A model generated the notes under the pieces. It was not told the origin of the DNA and did no database searches. It saw only the letters and a list, made by a program, of their open reading frames with translations. This document shows, in pieces, positions 15,368-23,953 of a stretch of 64,000 nucleotides of DNA. Source of the DNA: Pseudomonas sp. WS 5079 (GTDB lineage Bacteria > Pseudomonadota > Gammaproteobacteria > Pseudomonadales > Pseudomonadaceae); assembly GCF_012985465.1 (NCBI RefSeq), contig NZ_JAAQWN010000009.1, forward strand, positions 186,001 through 250,000, read 5' to 3'. The position numbers were made by a program, and so were the translations under genes. Each line of letters opens with the position of its first letter. Position 1 is the stretch's first letter.

Positions 15368-15922
15368 ATGCTGCCCGCCCGACTGACCCTGGTTGCCGTG
15401 CTGTCGCTGACCCCGCTGCTGGCGGCTGCCGAGGCGCCCACTGCGCTATTTTCCAGCGACGGCTACCGCATCAACCTCTATCGCAGCCCCACGCCTGCGC
15501 ACCTGCCGGGCGCGACCATCGTCGACACCCCTGCCCTGCAAGCGCTGCTGGCGCAACAACCGCGCCCGGTGCTGATCGACGTCTACCGCCGACAATGGCT
15601 GCACGGCCAGTTCATCGAAGACCAGCCCCACGCCAACCTGCCCCGCAGCCATTGGCTGGCCAATACCGGCGATGGGGAGCTGACGCCAGAATGGCAAAGC
15701 TACTTTGCCCGCCACCTGTATACCTACAGCGGCGGTAACCTTGCACACCCGTTGGTGTTCTACTGCCGCTCAGATTGCTGGTTGAGTTGGAACGCGGTAA
15801 AACGGGCCAATGCCTTGGGCTATAGCGCTGTGTATTGGTATCGCGATGGCCTGGACGCGTGGGAGGCAGCCAAGCTGCCAGTCGCCGCGGCACACCCTGA
15901 GCCCTTTGAGCTTGCCCCCTGA
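15368..15922 (+). CDS. PQQ-dependent catabolism-associated CXXCW-motif protein (rhodanese-like)
   Basis: A 184-residue secreted protein with a signal peptide (about 1-21). A rhodanese-like fold is suggested by PVLIDVYRRQW and by the active-site-like FYCRSDCWLSWNAVKRA. I read the motif as Cys133-x3-Cys137-Trp138; the family name says CXXCW. Members occur with PQQ alcohol dehydrogenases and SoxYZ-like carriers, so a thiol or sulfur relay in the periplasm is plausible but unproven. AAGGA precedes the ATG; an in-frame extension upstream runs through eraR promoter DNA. It is followed 27 nt later by erbR. Confidence 0.85.
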   Translation: MLPARLTLVAVLSLTPLLAAAEAPTALFSSDGYRINLYRSPTPAHLPGATIVDTPALQALLAQQPRPVLIDVYRRQWLHGQFIEDQPHANLPRSHWLANTGDGELTPEWQSYFARHLYTYSGGNLAHPLVFYCRSDCWLSWNAVKRANALGYSAVYWYRDGLDAWEAAKLPVAAAHPEPFELAP

Positions 15923-15949
15923 ACAACCACAATAAAAAGGTGAACGGCC

Positions 15950-16615
15950 ATGTATAAAATTCTGATTGCCGACGATCACCCGCTGTTTCGCGAAGCGATC
16001 CATAACGTCATCAGCGACGGTTTTGCCGGTAGCGAAGTGATGGAAACCGCCGACCTGGACAGCGCCCTGGCCCTGACCCAGGAGCATGACGACCTCGACC
16101 TGATCCTGCTGGACCTGAACATGCCCGGCATGCACGGCCTCAACGGCCTGATCAACCTGCGCAACGAAGCACCGACGATTCCGGTGGTGATCGTCTCGGC
16201 CGAGCAGGACAAGCAGATCGTGCTGCAGGCCATTACCTACGGGGCGGTCGGCTTTATCACCAAGTCCTCGCCACGGGCGCAGATGACCGAGGCGATCCAG
16301 CAGATCCTCAATGGCAACGTGTACCTGCCGCCGGACATCATCCGCACCCAGAAAAACCCCGGCCAGCGGCGCATGCACGACAACCCGGCCTTCGCCCCGG
16401 AACTGCTCCAGGCCCTCACGCGCAAACAGCTGCTGGTGCTGGAACGCATGACCAAGGGCGAGTCGAACAAGCAGATTGCCTACACCCTGGAAATTGCCGA
16501 GACCACGGTGAAGGCCCATGTGTCGGCGATTCTGCGCAAGTTGAATGTGCACAATCGGGTGCAGGCGATCTTGAGCGCCGGGGACATCGACTTCGGCTCC
16601 TACCTGCGGCGCTGA
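15950..16615 (+). CDS. erbR: LuxR-type response regulator ErbR (AgmR/PedR1-like)
   Basis: A 221-residue regulator with an intact receiver (acidic pair DD at 8-9, phospho-acceptor Asp55 in LILLDLNMPG, Lys in FITKSS) and a C-terminal LuxR/NarL HTH (ALTRKQLLVLERMTKG, ETTVKAHVSAILRKL). It closely resembles P. aeruginosa AgmR/ErbR and P. putida PedR1, which control exaBC, pqq and related genes. It is the best candidate for the protein binding the shared 18-bp element. AAAAAGG lies upstream of the ATG. No kinase is encoded next to it; ErcS and ErcS' in this window are possible partners. Confidence 0.93.
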   Translation: MYKILIADDHPLFREAIHNVISDGFAGSEVMETADLDSALALTQEHDDLDLILLDLNMPGMHGLNGLINLRNEAPTIPVVIVSAEQDKQIVLQAITYGAVGFITKSSPRAQMTEAIQQILNGNVYLPPDIIRTQKNPGQRRMHDNPAFAPELLQALTRKQLLVLERMTKGESNKQIAYTLEIAETTVKAHVSAILRKLNVHNRVQAILSAGDIDFGSYLRR

Positions 16616-16630
16616 TTTTCCTGACGACTG

Positions 16631-16737
16631 CGATCAAAATGTGGGAGCGGGCTTGCTCGCGAATGCGGTGGGTCAGTAATGAATGTATTGACTGACCCAC
16701 CGCATTCGCGAGCAAGCCCGCTCCCACATTTTGATCG
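16631..16737. terminator. Perfect 47-bp inverted REP pair between convergent erbR and ercS'
   Basis: Positions 16631-16677 and 16691-16737 are exact reverse complements with a 13-nt loop (AATGAATGTATTG). The arms contain REP cores (GTGGGAGCGGGCTTGCTCGCG) and end in CGATCAAAAT/ATTTTGATCG, which gives short U-rich ends in both directions. It fits a bidirectional terminator. Confidence 0.85.
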
Positions 16738-16745
16738 AGATTGTG

Positions 16746-19046
16746 TCAGGGGCGGCCCAAGAGGTGGCTCATGGCAGTCTTGAGTTTCATCGGCCGCACC
16801 GGCTTGTGCATCAAGGTGTGCCCCAGCTCGCGGATCTGCAGTTTCAGCTCGTTGCTGTAGTTGGCGGTGATCATCATCGCCGGAATCGCACTGGCCCGCC
16901 GCGCATTGATCCTGGCCACCGCGTCCACGCCATTCTGTTCATCATCCAGGTGGTAATCAGCAATCAGCAAGTCCGCCTGGGCATGGTAGTTGTCCACCTG
17001 GCGTGCCAGGTCCTGCTCGGACAAGGCCGTCACCACCTGGCAGCCCCAACCCTCCAGTAAAGTGCGCATGCCGGCGCAGATCGCCGCGTCGTTATCCAGC
17101 ACCCACACCCGCGCCCCCTGCAAGCGCTCGAGCATCGGCTCGCTCATCACCGGCATAGGCAAGACCCTGGGTGCGGTGCTGCTCAACGGCACCTCCACAC
17201 TGAACATCGAACCCCGGCCCGGCCATGAGCGCACGCTGATCCGGTGCCCGAGAATCCTGGCGATTTTCTCCACAATCGCCAGGCCCAGGCCCAGCCCGCG
17301 ATCCTGGTCGGGACGTTGCACATCGCCGCGCTTGAACTCCTGGAAAATCTCCTCCAGGCGCTCCTCGGCGATGCCCATACCAGTGTCCCAGACCTGGATC
17401 GACAAGCGCTGATGCTCACGCCGGCAACCCAGCACCACGCGCCCGCCGTAGGTGTAGCGAATGGCATTGCTCAACAGGTTGCGCAAGATCCGCGCAAGCA
17501 ACTGGATATCGCTGCGCACCAGGGCCGAGCAGCCAATAAAGTGCAGCTGCAAGCCTTCGCTGCGCGCCACTTGGGTGTATTCGGCGGCGAGGTTGTCCAG
17601 CAGTTCGCTCAAGGCAAATGGCGCGATATCGGCCTTGATCACCCCGGCATCGAGCTTGGAAATATCCACCAGGGTGCCCAGCAGGTTTTCCACATCTTCC
17701 AGGGAATTGCTGACGTTGCGCACCAACGTTTCGTTGGCCACCGGGTCACGGCGTTCCAGCAAGGCCCCGGTAAACAGGCGCGCGGCATTCAGCGGTTGCA
17801 GCAGGTCATGGCTGACCGCCGCCAGAAACTTGGTTTTCGACAGGTTGGCCTGCTCGGCCTCCAGCTTGGCTTCGCGCAGGCGCGACTCCACGCGGCGGCG
17901 CTCGTCGATTTCCTGCAACAGTTGGTCGTTGAGCGAGGTCAGCTCGGCCGTGCGCTCGCGCACTCGCAGCTCCAGGTTCTGATACGCCTGGTGCAGGGCC
18001 TCGGCGGTGCGCCGGCGTTCGGTGATGTCGCGGATCAGCACAAAGATCCCCACCACCTCGCCACTGGCCAGGCGATTGGGCACATAGGAGCGCAGCATGT
18101 AGCGCTCCTGGTGGTTGATGTTGGTTTCGGCGAACTCAAAGGTCACACTCTCCCCCGCCAACGCCTGCGCCACGTAGGCTTCCAGGCGCTGGTAATGCTG
18201 TTCGCTGTGGGCCTGGCGCAGGCTTTTGCCGAGCATCGCGCCCTGCGCCCAGCAATACCATTGCTCGTAGACCTTGTTGGTGAACTCGTAGACCAGGTCG
18301 GCATTGAGGTAGGCAATCAACGCCGGCACATGGTCGGTGATCAGGCGGATCCAGCGTTCGCTTTCCTGGGATTTCTGCGCGACGGCCTGTTCACGGCGCA
18401 GGGTTTCCGCCAGTTTGACGTCGGTGATGTCGGTAAACAGAATCACCCGCCCGCCGTCCTGGGTCGGCCTTTCGCTGACTTGCAACCAACGGCCGTTATC
18501 CAGGCGGTAGAACAGGGTTTCATCGGCATGCCCATGGGCTTCTTCGGTGAACAGGCCGTTGACCGTCATCAACCGCTTGACCTCGCGCAGGCCCATGCCC
18601 GCGACAATCTGCACCGGGCTATTGCTCCAAAATCCCTGGAAGCGGCTGTTGAACAACACGATGTGCTGGTGTTGGTCGAACAGCACAAAGGCATCGGAAA
18701 TGCTCTCGATGGCATCGATCAAATGCTGGTGCGCGGTTTCCGCCCGCAGCCGCGCCTCGCGCAGCAGATGGTTGCTGGCCTTGAGTTCGGCCATCGCCTG
18801 GTTGAGCGCATCGGTACGTTCGCGCACCTGCTCGGCCAGCACCACCGAATGCTGGAACGCCGCATAGGGGTCGTTGCCACGGGTCGCGCCGGACTCGACG
18901 CGCTCGATCAGCGCGGCGTTGATCCGCGCCAGCTTGCGATTGTCCTGCTGCAGGGCGCGGATCTGCGCGTGCAGTTCAGCGCTGTCCAGGGGTTCGACCA
19001 CGGGCAATGGCGACCCCGGTAAAGGTCTGGTTGATGTGCATGCCAT
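16746..19046 (-). CDS. ercS': PAS-PAS hybrid histidine kinase ErcS'/NahK
   Basis: A 766-residue soluble hybrid kinase. It has an N-terminal coiled coil (about 20-100), PAS1 (about 105-215), PAS2 (about 232-345), a coiled coil, a HisKA segment VSHDLLQPLNAARLF (His413), HATPase boxes (DTGMGI, GLGLGLAIV) and a C-terminal receiver (LLIADYHLDD). In P. aeruginosa the homologue is called ErcS' in ethanol control and NahK as partner of the NO sensor NosP. GGAG lies 9 nt before the ATG at 19046, which sits inside nosP (71-nt overlap), so expression is coupled to nosP. Confidence 0.92.
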   Translation of the reverse strand: MACTSTRPLPGSPLPVVEPLDSAELHAQIRALQQDNRKLARINAALIERVESGATRGNDPYAAFQHSVVLAEQVRERTDALNQAMAELKASNHLLREARLRAETAHQHLIDAIESISDAFVLFDQHQHIVLFNSRFQGFWSNSPVQIVAGMGLREVKRLMTVNGLFTEEAHGHADETLFYRLDNGRWLQVSERPTQDGGRVILFTDITDVKLAETLRREQAVAQKSQESERWIRLITDHVPALIAYLNADLVYEFTNKVYEQWYCWAQGAMLGKSLRQAHSEQHYQRLEAYVAQALAGESVTFEFAETNINHQERYMLRSYVPNRLASGEVVGIFVLIRDITERRRTAEALHQAYQNLELRVRERTAELTSLNDQLLQEIDERRRVESRLREAKLEAEQANLSKTKFLAAVSHDLLQPLNAARLFTGALLERRDPVANETLVRNVSNSLEDVENLLGTLVDISKLDAGVIKADIAPFALSELLDNLAAEYTQVARSEGLQLHFIGCSALVRSDIQLLARILRNLLSNAIRYTYGGRVVLGCRREHQRLSIQVWDTGMGIAEERLEEIFQEFKRGDVQRPDQDRGLGLGLAIVEKIARILGHRISVRSWPGRGSMFSVEVPLSSTAPRVLPMPVMSEPMLERLQGARVWVLDNDAAICAGMRTLLEGWGCQVVTALSEQDLARQVDNYHAQADLLIADYHLDDEQNGVDAVARINARRASAIPAMMITANYSNELKLQIRELGHTLMHKPVRPMKLKTAMSHLLGRP

Positions 19047-20139
19047 TGAACTGTTCTCCGTAGGTGTTGAACCCCATCACCCGTTGCTCGCGCAAAAAGG
19101 CGCCGATCGGCTCCAGGGCGCCGTGCTCTTCGAGCTCCAGGCGCCGCAGGAAACAGTCGCAGCCAATGGTCAGCAGCAAGTCGCCAAGGCGCGCTTGCAG
19201 GCCGTCGAACAGGGTCTGCAGGTTGGGCAGGATCGGCCCCGGGGTCATGGCGGTGAGGACGATGCCGTTTTCCACCGCGCAGTAGAAACTCAAGCTCAAG
19301 TCGTCGTGGACCTGCTGGATCGCCCGCACGTAGTACTGATCATTGACGCGCACCGCCAACGGGTGGGCGGCGAAGATCCGGTGATCAAGTTGCGCCACGG
19401 CCACGCCGATATGCCGCGCGTATTCCTCGGCGGCAGGTTCGGCGTTCAATTCAAAGACCCGTCGCGAGGCGCTGTCCGCCCCTGTCACCACCAGCTTCTG
19501 TGCCAAGGGCAGGATGTGGTGGGTGGTGAACACCTCGAAATCCAGCCAGGTATTGACCAGTACCACCACCGCCGCGCCGCTGTGAAAGGCTCCGTCGAAA
19601 TACACGTGGGTGTGGGTCAGGTGGTTGTCATCGCCGGCCGAACCGCCGAAATGGGGGATATCACCAAGCGCCGCGCTCAGGGCGGCGAGGACCATTTCTT
19701 CACGGCTGGACAGGCCATCGAGCAGGGTCAAGGCAAAGCTGTTGCCCTTGATCGGCGCCAGGGTGTTGCTGCGACAGCCGCCCACCAGGCGTTCGACCAT
19801 TTGTTGCGCGTCGATCAGGCTGAAGTGCTCGACCTGGTCGATCAGCTCGGTGGCGATGGAAAAGTGCGCGTGGTCAAACCCCACCGCCGTCACGCAATTG
19901 CGCCCGTACCCCTGGGGTGTGATCTCGCCGGCACTGGTGCAACCCACCACACGAACACCACCGAAACTGTGTTGCAGGGCCTGGCCGAGGGCTTGCAGGT
20001 CGTAGGTGGCAGAGCAGAAGAACAGCACGAAACCCAGGTACGGGTGCAACAACTGGCGCGCCAGCTCATCGGCCACCTGCCGCGCCTCGCTGGCCTGGGA
20101 CATGGCTGTGACTACGCCTTCGCTGTGCACCTGCTGCAT
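18976..20139 (-). CDS. nosP: FIST-domain nitric oxide sensor NosP
   Basis: A 387-residue cytoplasmic protein with FIST_N (about 25-220: FFCSATYDLQALGQAL, VVGCTSAGEITPQGYG, GGSAGDDNHL) and FIST_C (about 225-370: RVNDQYYVRAI, CDCFLRRLELEEHG, GFNTYGEQFNGMHINQTF). Gene order with the PAS kinase matches NosP-NahK, where haem-bound NosP reports NO to the kinase (established for P. aeruginosa). The frame is open to a TTG at 20163, but that overlaps the predicted -10. I choose the ATG at 20139 because GGGGAG lies exactly 6 nt upstream and the predicted leader is about 17 nt. Confidence 0.9.
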   Translation of the reverse strand: MQQVHSEGVVTAMSQASEARQVADELARQLLHPYLGFVLFFCSATYDLQALGQALQHSFGGVRVVGCTSAGEITPQGYGRNCVTAVGFDHAHFSIATELIDQVEHFSLIDAQQMVERLVGGCRSNTLAPIKGNSFALTLLDGLSSREEMVLAALSAALGDIPHFGGSAGDDNHLTHTHVYFDGAFHSGAAVVVLVNTWLDFEVFTTHHILPLAQKLVVTGADSASRRVFELNAEPAAEEYARHIGVAVAQLDHRIFAAHPLAVRVNDQYYVRAIQQVHDDLSLSFYCAVENGIVLTAMTPGPILPNLQTLFDGLQARLGDLLLTIGCDCFLRRLELEEHGALEPIGAFLREQRVMGFNTYGEQFNGMHINQTFTGVAIARGRTPGQR

Positions 20140-20162
20140 GGTCATCTCCCCGTTGAAGCTCA

Positions 20163-20208
20163 AGTGTACGAACGCGCGGGGTGGCGACCTATGCTACTTG
20201 GGTACTGG
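20163..20208 (-). promoter_or_regulatory. Predicted activator site plus -10 for nosP-nahK
   Basis: On the minus strand CCAGTACCCAAGTAGCAT (20208-20191) is followed after 22 nt by TACACT (20168-20163). This is one of the two best matches to the consensus and also settles the nosP start. Confidence 0.62.
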
Positions 20209-20270
20209 GTCGGGGCTTCGATGGGATGAGAGCCACCGAGCAACAGATGAATCTCTGTGGGAACAGGCTT

Positions 20271-20377
20271 TGTGTGGGAGCTGGCTTGCCTGCGATTGCA
20301 TCACCGCGGTGTAACTGATCCACCGAGTCGCAAGCATCGCAGGCAAGCCAGCTCCCACATAAGCCAGCTCCCACACG
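20271..20377. repeat. REP cluster between nosP promoter and porin gene
   Basis: One forward REP (TGTGGGAGCTGGCTTGCCTGCGAT) and an inverted copy are followed by a second truncated inverted copy (AAGCCAGCTCCCACA). It lies 20 nt beyond the porin stop and could act as its terminator. Confidence 0.8.
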
Positions 20378-20397
20378 TTTGACCGTGTTCCAGGTCA

Positions 20398-21573
20398 TTA
20401 CCAGGTGAGCACCGCCCCCACCGCAAAGGTATCGGTGTCTTCATTCTGCGCACTGGTGTCGTGGCCGGTGATTTCGAACTGGTTGTACTCGGCCACCAAC
20501 TTCAGGTTGTCGTTGATGTCATGGAACAGGGCAATGCCACGGGTTTGGTAGTCGGCACCGCTGCCGACCACGCCGTTGCCGTCGTCCTTGGTCTTGCCGT
20601 AGGACAGCGCCAGGCGGTTCTTGCCCAGTTTGTAGGAACCCTGCAACAGGTAGCCGTTGCTGTCGACATTGCGCAAGGTGGCTTCCCCGGCGTTGTTGGT
20701 AAAGAAGGGGTTGATGCCCTTGGCCTGGAAGCCGGAACCGGTGAGCGACAAGCCGCCCAGCTTCGCCTGCACGCCATAGCCCAGGCCCTTGGAGGTCACC
20801 GACTCGACGCTGGAGTCGGTGTTGTCCGAGGTCTGGTAGCTGCCGTTGAGCCAGCTGTAGATCTTCGCCCCGCCCACGTCGAACTGGTAGGTGATCTCGC
20901 TCTCGGTGCGCGGGTTCTTCTGGTAGGCCTTGCCCAGCGCGCTGCTGTCGTTGGTGTCGACCGGGTCCATGATGCCCACGGCCACCCGCAGGCCTTCCAT
21001 TACCGGGGTGCGGTAGGTGATCTGCGAGGTGGGGAACGGGTACGGGTAGCCGCTACCGATGTTGCCGAACGACACCCCGCCGCCGTCCACCAGGCCCAGG
21101 CTGTCGCTGACCTGGCCGTAACCTGCGAGCAGTTCGTCAAGCAGGATGTTGGAGCGGGCGAACAGACCGAAGTCCTTGCCGATCAGCACTTCGCCCCACT
21201 CGGGGTTGGCCACGGTGCCGTAGAACTGGCGCACGTCGATGGCGGTGTCGGTGCCGTTGGTTTCACTGTCGTTGATGGTCACCCAGAACGAAGCGCGGGC
21301 GCCGAGCTTGAGGTCATCGACCTGCTTGCCCATGTTGAAGCCCAGGTAATTGGGCAAAAAGCCCATCTTCACCCGCGACTGGCGCCGGTCGTACTGCTCG
21401 CCGGCACGGTCCACGTCGCTGTTGACGTAGAAGGCGTTGATATAGCCGTCGGTGGAGAAGGTGGTCTCGTCCTTGTCGTACAGCACGATTTCGGCCTGGG
21501 CCAGCGAGCTCAAGCCGAGGCTGGCGATAAAGGCTGGCAACAAACGACGGGGGAAGTTCTTATTGTTATGCAT
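20398..21573 (-). CDS. Outer-membrane general porin (Gram-negative porin family)
   Basis: A 391-residue protein with a signal peptide (MHNNKNFPRRLLPAFIASLGLSSLAQA, about 27 residues). Alternating beta-strand sequence follows, and it ends in VGAVLTW, the terminal aromatic recognised by the BAM complex. Features such as STDGYINAFYVNSD, EVLIGKDFGLF and SQITYRTPVMEGLRVAVG suit a 16-stranded trimeric porin of the Omp32/porin-4 type rather than OprD. GGAG lies 6 nt before the ATG; the 40-codon upstream extension is not supported. Substrate unknown. The position after the PQQ island does not by itself prove a functional link. Confidence 0.82.
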   Translation of the reverse strand: MHNNKNFPRRLLPAFIASLGLSSLAQAEIVLYDKDETTFSTDGYINAFYVNSDVDRAGEQYDRRQSRVKMGFLPNYLGFNMGKQVDDLKLGARASFWVTINDSETNGTDTAIDVRQFYGTVANPEWGEVLIGKDFGLFARSNILLDELLAGYGQVSDSLGLVDGGGVSFGNIGSGYPYPFPTSQITYRTPVMEGLRVAVGIMDPVDTNDSSALGKAYQKNPRTESEITYQFDVGGAKIYSWLNGSYQTSDNTDSSVESVTSKGLGYGVQAKLGGLSLTGSGFQAKGINPFFTNNAGEATLRNVDSNGYLLQGSYKLGKNRLALSYGKTKDDGNGVVGSGADYQTRGIALFHDINDNLKLVAEYNQFEITGHDTSAQNEDTDTFAVGAVLTW

Positions 21574-21726
21574 GGCGCGCTCCGCGACGGGGGTCTGGGT
21601 GTCGGAGGCGATTATCGAAAGTCGGGCAGCGCGGTTAAACGCTGCCTTGGAGGGGGATGCGCGGTGCTTTGGAGGGCGCCGAGGGCCCGCCACTTAAGGC
21701 TTACACCAGTAGGCGCGGGGTTGGGG

Positions 21727-22530
21727 TCAAAGGGCGTTGAACAACATCCCGCCTGCCACCACGATACACAGGCTGGCAAAACCGATTTGCAGGGCCCGCG
21801 CCGGGACCCGCGAGCCCAGGCGCCGGCCAGCAAGCATGCCGACGATGCTGGCGCCAATAAATACCCAGCCGAGGGTGTCGATCACCACCCCGGCATGGAA
21901 CGCACCGACCACGCCAATCAGCGAGATCAGGCTGATCACCATCAGCGAGGTGGCGACAATCCCGCGCATCTGCACGTCGGTCAGTTGCTTGAACGCCGGC
22001 ACGATCAGAAAGCCGCCGCCCACCCCCAGCAGGCCCGATACTGCGCCGGTTACAGCGCCCAGGGCGGCCAGGGTCGCGGTGCATTTGGCGGTCCAGGAAA
22101 AACGCCCGGTCTGCTGATCGAGCATGCAGTTTTTTTGCCCCCAGGACGCGGCGCCATGGTCGCTGGGGCCGGCCTCGACTTTCTCGCGCCGCAGCATGCG
22201 CCATGCCACCAGCACCATCAGCGCGCTGAACAGGCCCATCAGGATCTTGTCCGGCAACTGATGGGCAAAAAACACCCCCAACGGCGAAAACAGCGCGCCG
22301 AGCAACGCGATCAACAGCGCCGCGCGGTAACGCACCAGGCCATGGCGCAAGCCATCAAGCGCTCCAACTGCCGCTGCCGCGCCGACCGCAAACAACGACA
22401 CCGGCGCCGCTTCGGTCATGGTCAAGCCCAGCCCCAGGACCAACGCCGGCACACCGAGAATCCCGCCCCCGGCCCCGGTCAACCCCATGACCAGGCCCAT
22501 CAACACACCCAAAAAACTTGCCAGCAGCAT
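21727..22530 (-). CDS. TauE/SafE (TSUP) family membrane exporter
   Basis: A 267-residue protein with about eight hydrophobic segments and the repeated family motif seen twice (GLTGAGGGILGVPALV and GLLGVGGGFLIVPAF), showing the two-fold internal symmetry of TSUP transporters. The family moves sulfite, sulfoacetate or related anions. It starts 9 nt after the sulfide:quinone oxidoreductase stop and reads in the same direction. I infer export or import of a sulfur oxyanion produced during sulfide detoxification. Confidence 0.87.
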   Translation of the reverse strand: MLLASFLGVLMGLVMGLTGAGGGILGVPALVLGLGLTMTEAAPVSLFAVGAAAAVGALDGLRHGLVRYRAALLIALLGALFSPLGVFFAHQLPDKILMGLFSALMVLVAWRMLRREKVEAGPSDHGAASWGQKNCMLDQQTGRFSWTAKCTATLAALGAVTGAVSGLLGVGGGFLIVPAFKQLTDVQMRGIVATSLMVISLISLIGVVGAFHAGVVIDTLGWVFIGASIVGMLAGRRLGSRVPARALQIGFASLCIVVAGGMLFNAL

Positions 22531-22539
22531 AGGGTTCTC

Positions 22540-23784
22540 TCACTCCACCTTGGCCAGACGGGTCAGCCATTCGCGGCCCTTGAGCATGCCGTTCCAGTAG
22601 AACCACGGCAGCAGCGTCGCCTTCAAGAACCACGCCGAACGCCGCGCCACCGTCGGGTCGAGGGCAAAGGTCGGCAGCAATCGGCCGCCATAACCGAACT
22701 CGGCCAGCACCACCTTGCCCTTCTCCACCGTCAGTGGGCAGGAGCCATAACCGTCGTACTTGAGCGGCAACGGCGCCTGTTTGCGCAGGGCCAGCAGGTT
22801 CTCGGCCACCACCACGATTTGCTTGCGCACCGCGGCGGCCGTCTTGGCATTGCTGGTGGAGCACACGTCGCCCAGGGCGAAGATGTGCGGGTAACGCACC
22901 TGTTGCAGGCTGTGGGGGTCGACCTCGCACCAGCCAGCGGCGTCGGCCAGTGGGCTGTGGCGGATAAAATCCGGGGCCACTTGTGGCGGCACGACGTGCA
23001 GCATGTCGAAGGATTTTTCCTCGATGCTGATGTTGCCTGCGGCGTCCTTGACCTCGAACCAGGCCTTGCGCGCCGGGCCATCAACCTTGATCAGGTTGGA
23101 GTTGAAGGCCAACTGCGCGCCGTATTTCTCGACATAGTTCATCAACGGCGGCACAAAGGTCGCCACACCAAACAGCGCGGCACCGGCCAGGTTGAATTCG
23201 ACGTCGATGTTGTTCAGGTCACCCTGCTTGAGCCAATGATCGCAAGACAGGTACATGGCCTTTTGCGGCGCGCCGGCGCATTTGATCGGCATGGCCGGCT
23301 GGGTAAAGATCGCCTTGCCACCCTTGAGCTGCTGCACCAGTTGCCAGGTGTAGGGCGCGTGCTGGTAGTTGTAGTTGGAGGTGACGCCGTTCTGGCCCAG
23401 GGTCTGCTCCAGGCCTTCGATTTTCTCCCAGGCCAGGCGCAGGCCGGGGCAGACGACGAGGTTGTTCCACGTCACGCGCTGGCCGCTGTCGAGCACCAGG
23501 GCCTGTTCGTCGGGCAGCAACTGGCTGACCGCCGCCTGCACCCAGGTCACGCCATCGGGCAATACCCGGGCCATGGGGCGCATGGTCTTGCGGATGTCAT
23601 GGGCGCCGCCGCCCACCAGGGTCCAGGCGGGCTGGTAGTAATGTTCGGCGCTGGGTTCGATCAGGATGATATTGAGTTGCGGGTCGCGCTTGAGCAGGCT
23701 GGCCAGCAGGCCGATGCCTGCCGAGCCGCCGCCGATGACCACGATGTCGCCACTGATGGTCGGTCCCCAGTGTTGGTCGTTCAT
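22540..23784 (-). CDS. Sulfide:quinone oxidoreductase (type II SQR-like)
   Basis: A 414-residue flavoprotein with an N-terminal FAD motif DIVVIGGGSAGIGLLASLL. Cys residues lie in IKCAGAPQKAMYLSCDHW and in GDVCSTSNAKTAAAVRKQ. The CAGAPQK and KTAAAVRKQ motifs are typical of type II SQR. It oxidises H2S to persulfide at the inner membrane and passes electrons to quinone. The start is the ATG at 23784, with AGGA upstream; an 11-residue earlier start is less likely. It is followed by the TSUP gene and divergent from a persulfide dioxygenase, a coherent sulfide-detoxification group. Confidence 0.88.
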   Translation of the reverse strand: MNDQHWGPTISGDIVVIGGGSAGIGLLASLLKRDPQLNIILIEPSAEHYYQPAWTLVGGGAHDIRKTMRPMARVLPDGVTWVQAAVSQLLPDEQALVLDSGQRVTWNNLVVCPGLRLAWEKIEGLEQTLGQNGVTSNYNYQHAPYTWQLVQQLKGGKAIFTQPAMPIKCAGAPQKAMYLSCDHWLKQGDLNNIDVEFNLAGAALFGVATFVPPLMNYVEKYGAQLAFNSNLIKVDGPARKAWFEVKDAAGNISIEEKSFDMLHVVPPQVAPDFIRHSPLADAAGWCEVDPHSLQQVRYPHIFALGDVCSTSNAKTAAAVRKQIVVVAENLLALRKQAPLPLKYDGYGSCPLTVEKGKVVLAEFGYGGRLLPTFALDPTVARRSAWFLKATLLPWFYWNGMLKGREWLTRLAKVE

Positions 23785-23953
23785 AGTCCTGGCCTTTCTT
23801 ATTTCAACAATGCACACAAGGGTCGTTGCCGTTTGGCGTCACGCCCCGTTCAGAATCGATCCTTTGCTTCGGGTCGTTTGTTTCACTAAGCTCGCAAGCC
23901 TATGTGGAAATCACCTCGAATGTAAGCTGCTATCAGCTACCCAGGACACCGTC

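Noticed and set aside
20140..20163. Start of nosP at the TTG (20163) or first ATG (20145)
   Set aside because: The TTG overlaps the predicted -10, and GGGGAG is one nt from the ATG at 20145 but six nt from the ATG at 20139.
21574..21726. Possible small gene or regulator site upstream of the porin
   Set aside because: The in-frame extension lacks an RBS, and no convincing short gene or binding site was found in these 153 bp.
20461..23889. A 1142-codon plus-strand open frame
   Set aside because: It is antisense to the porin, TSUP and SQR genes, is His/Gly/Arg-rich without domains, and arises from high-GC codon use.
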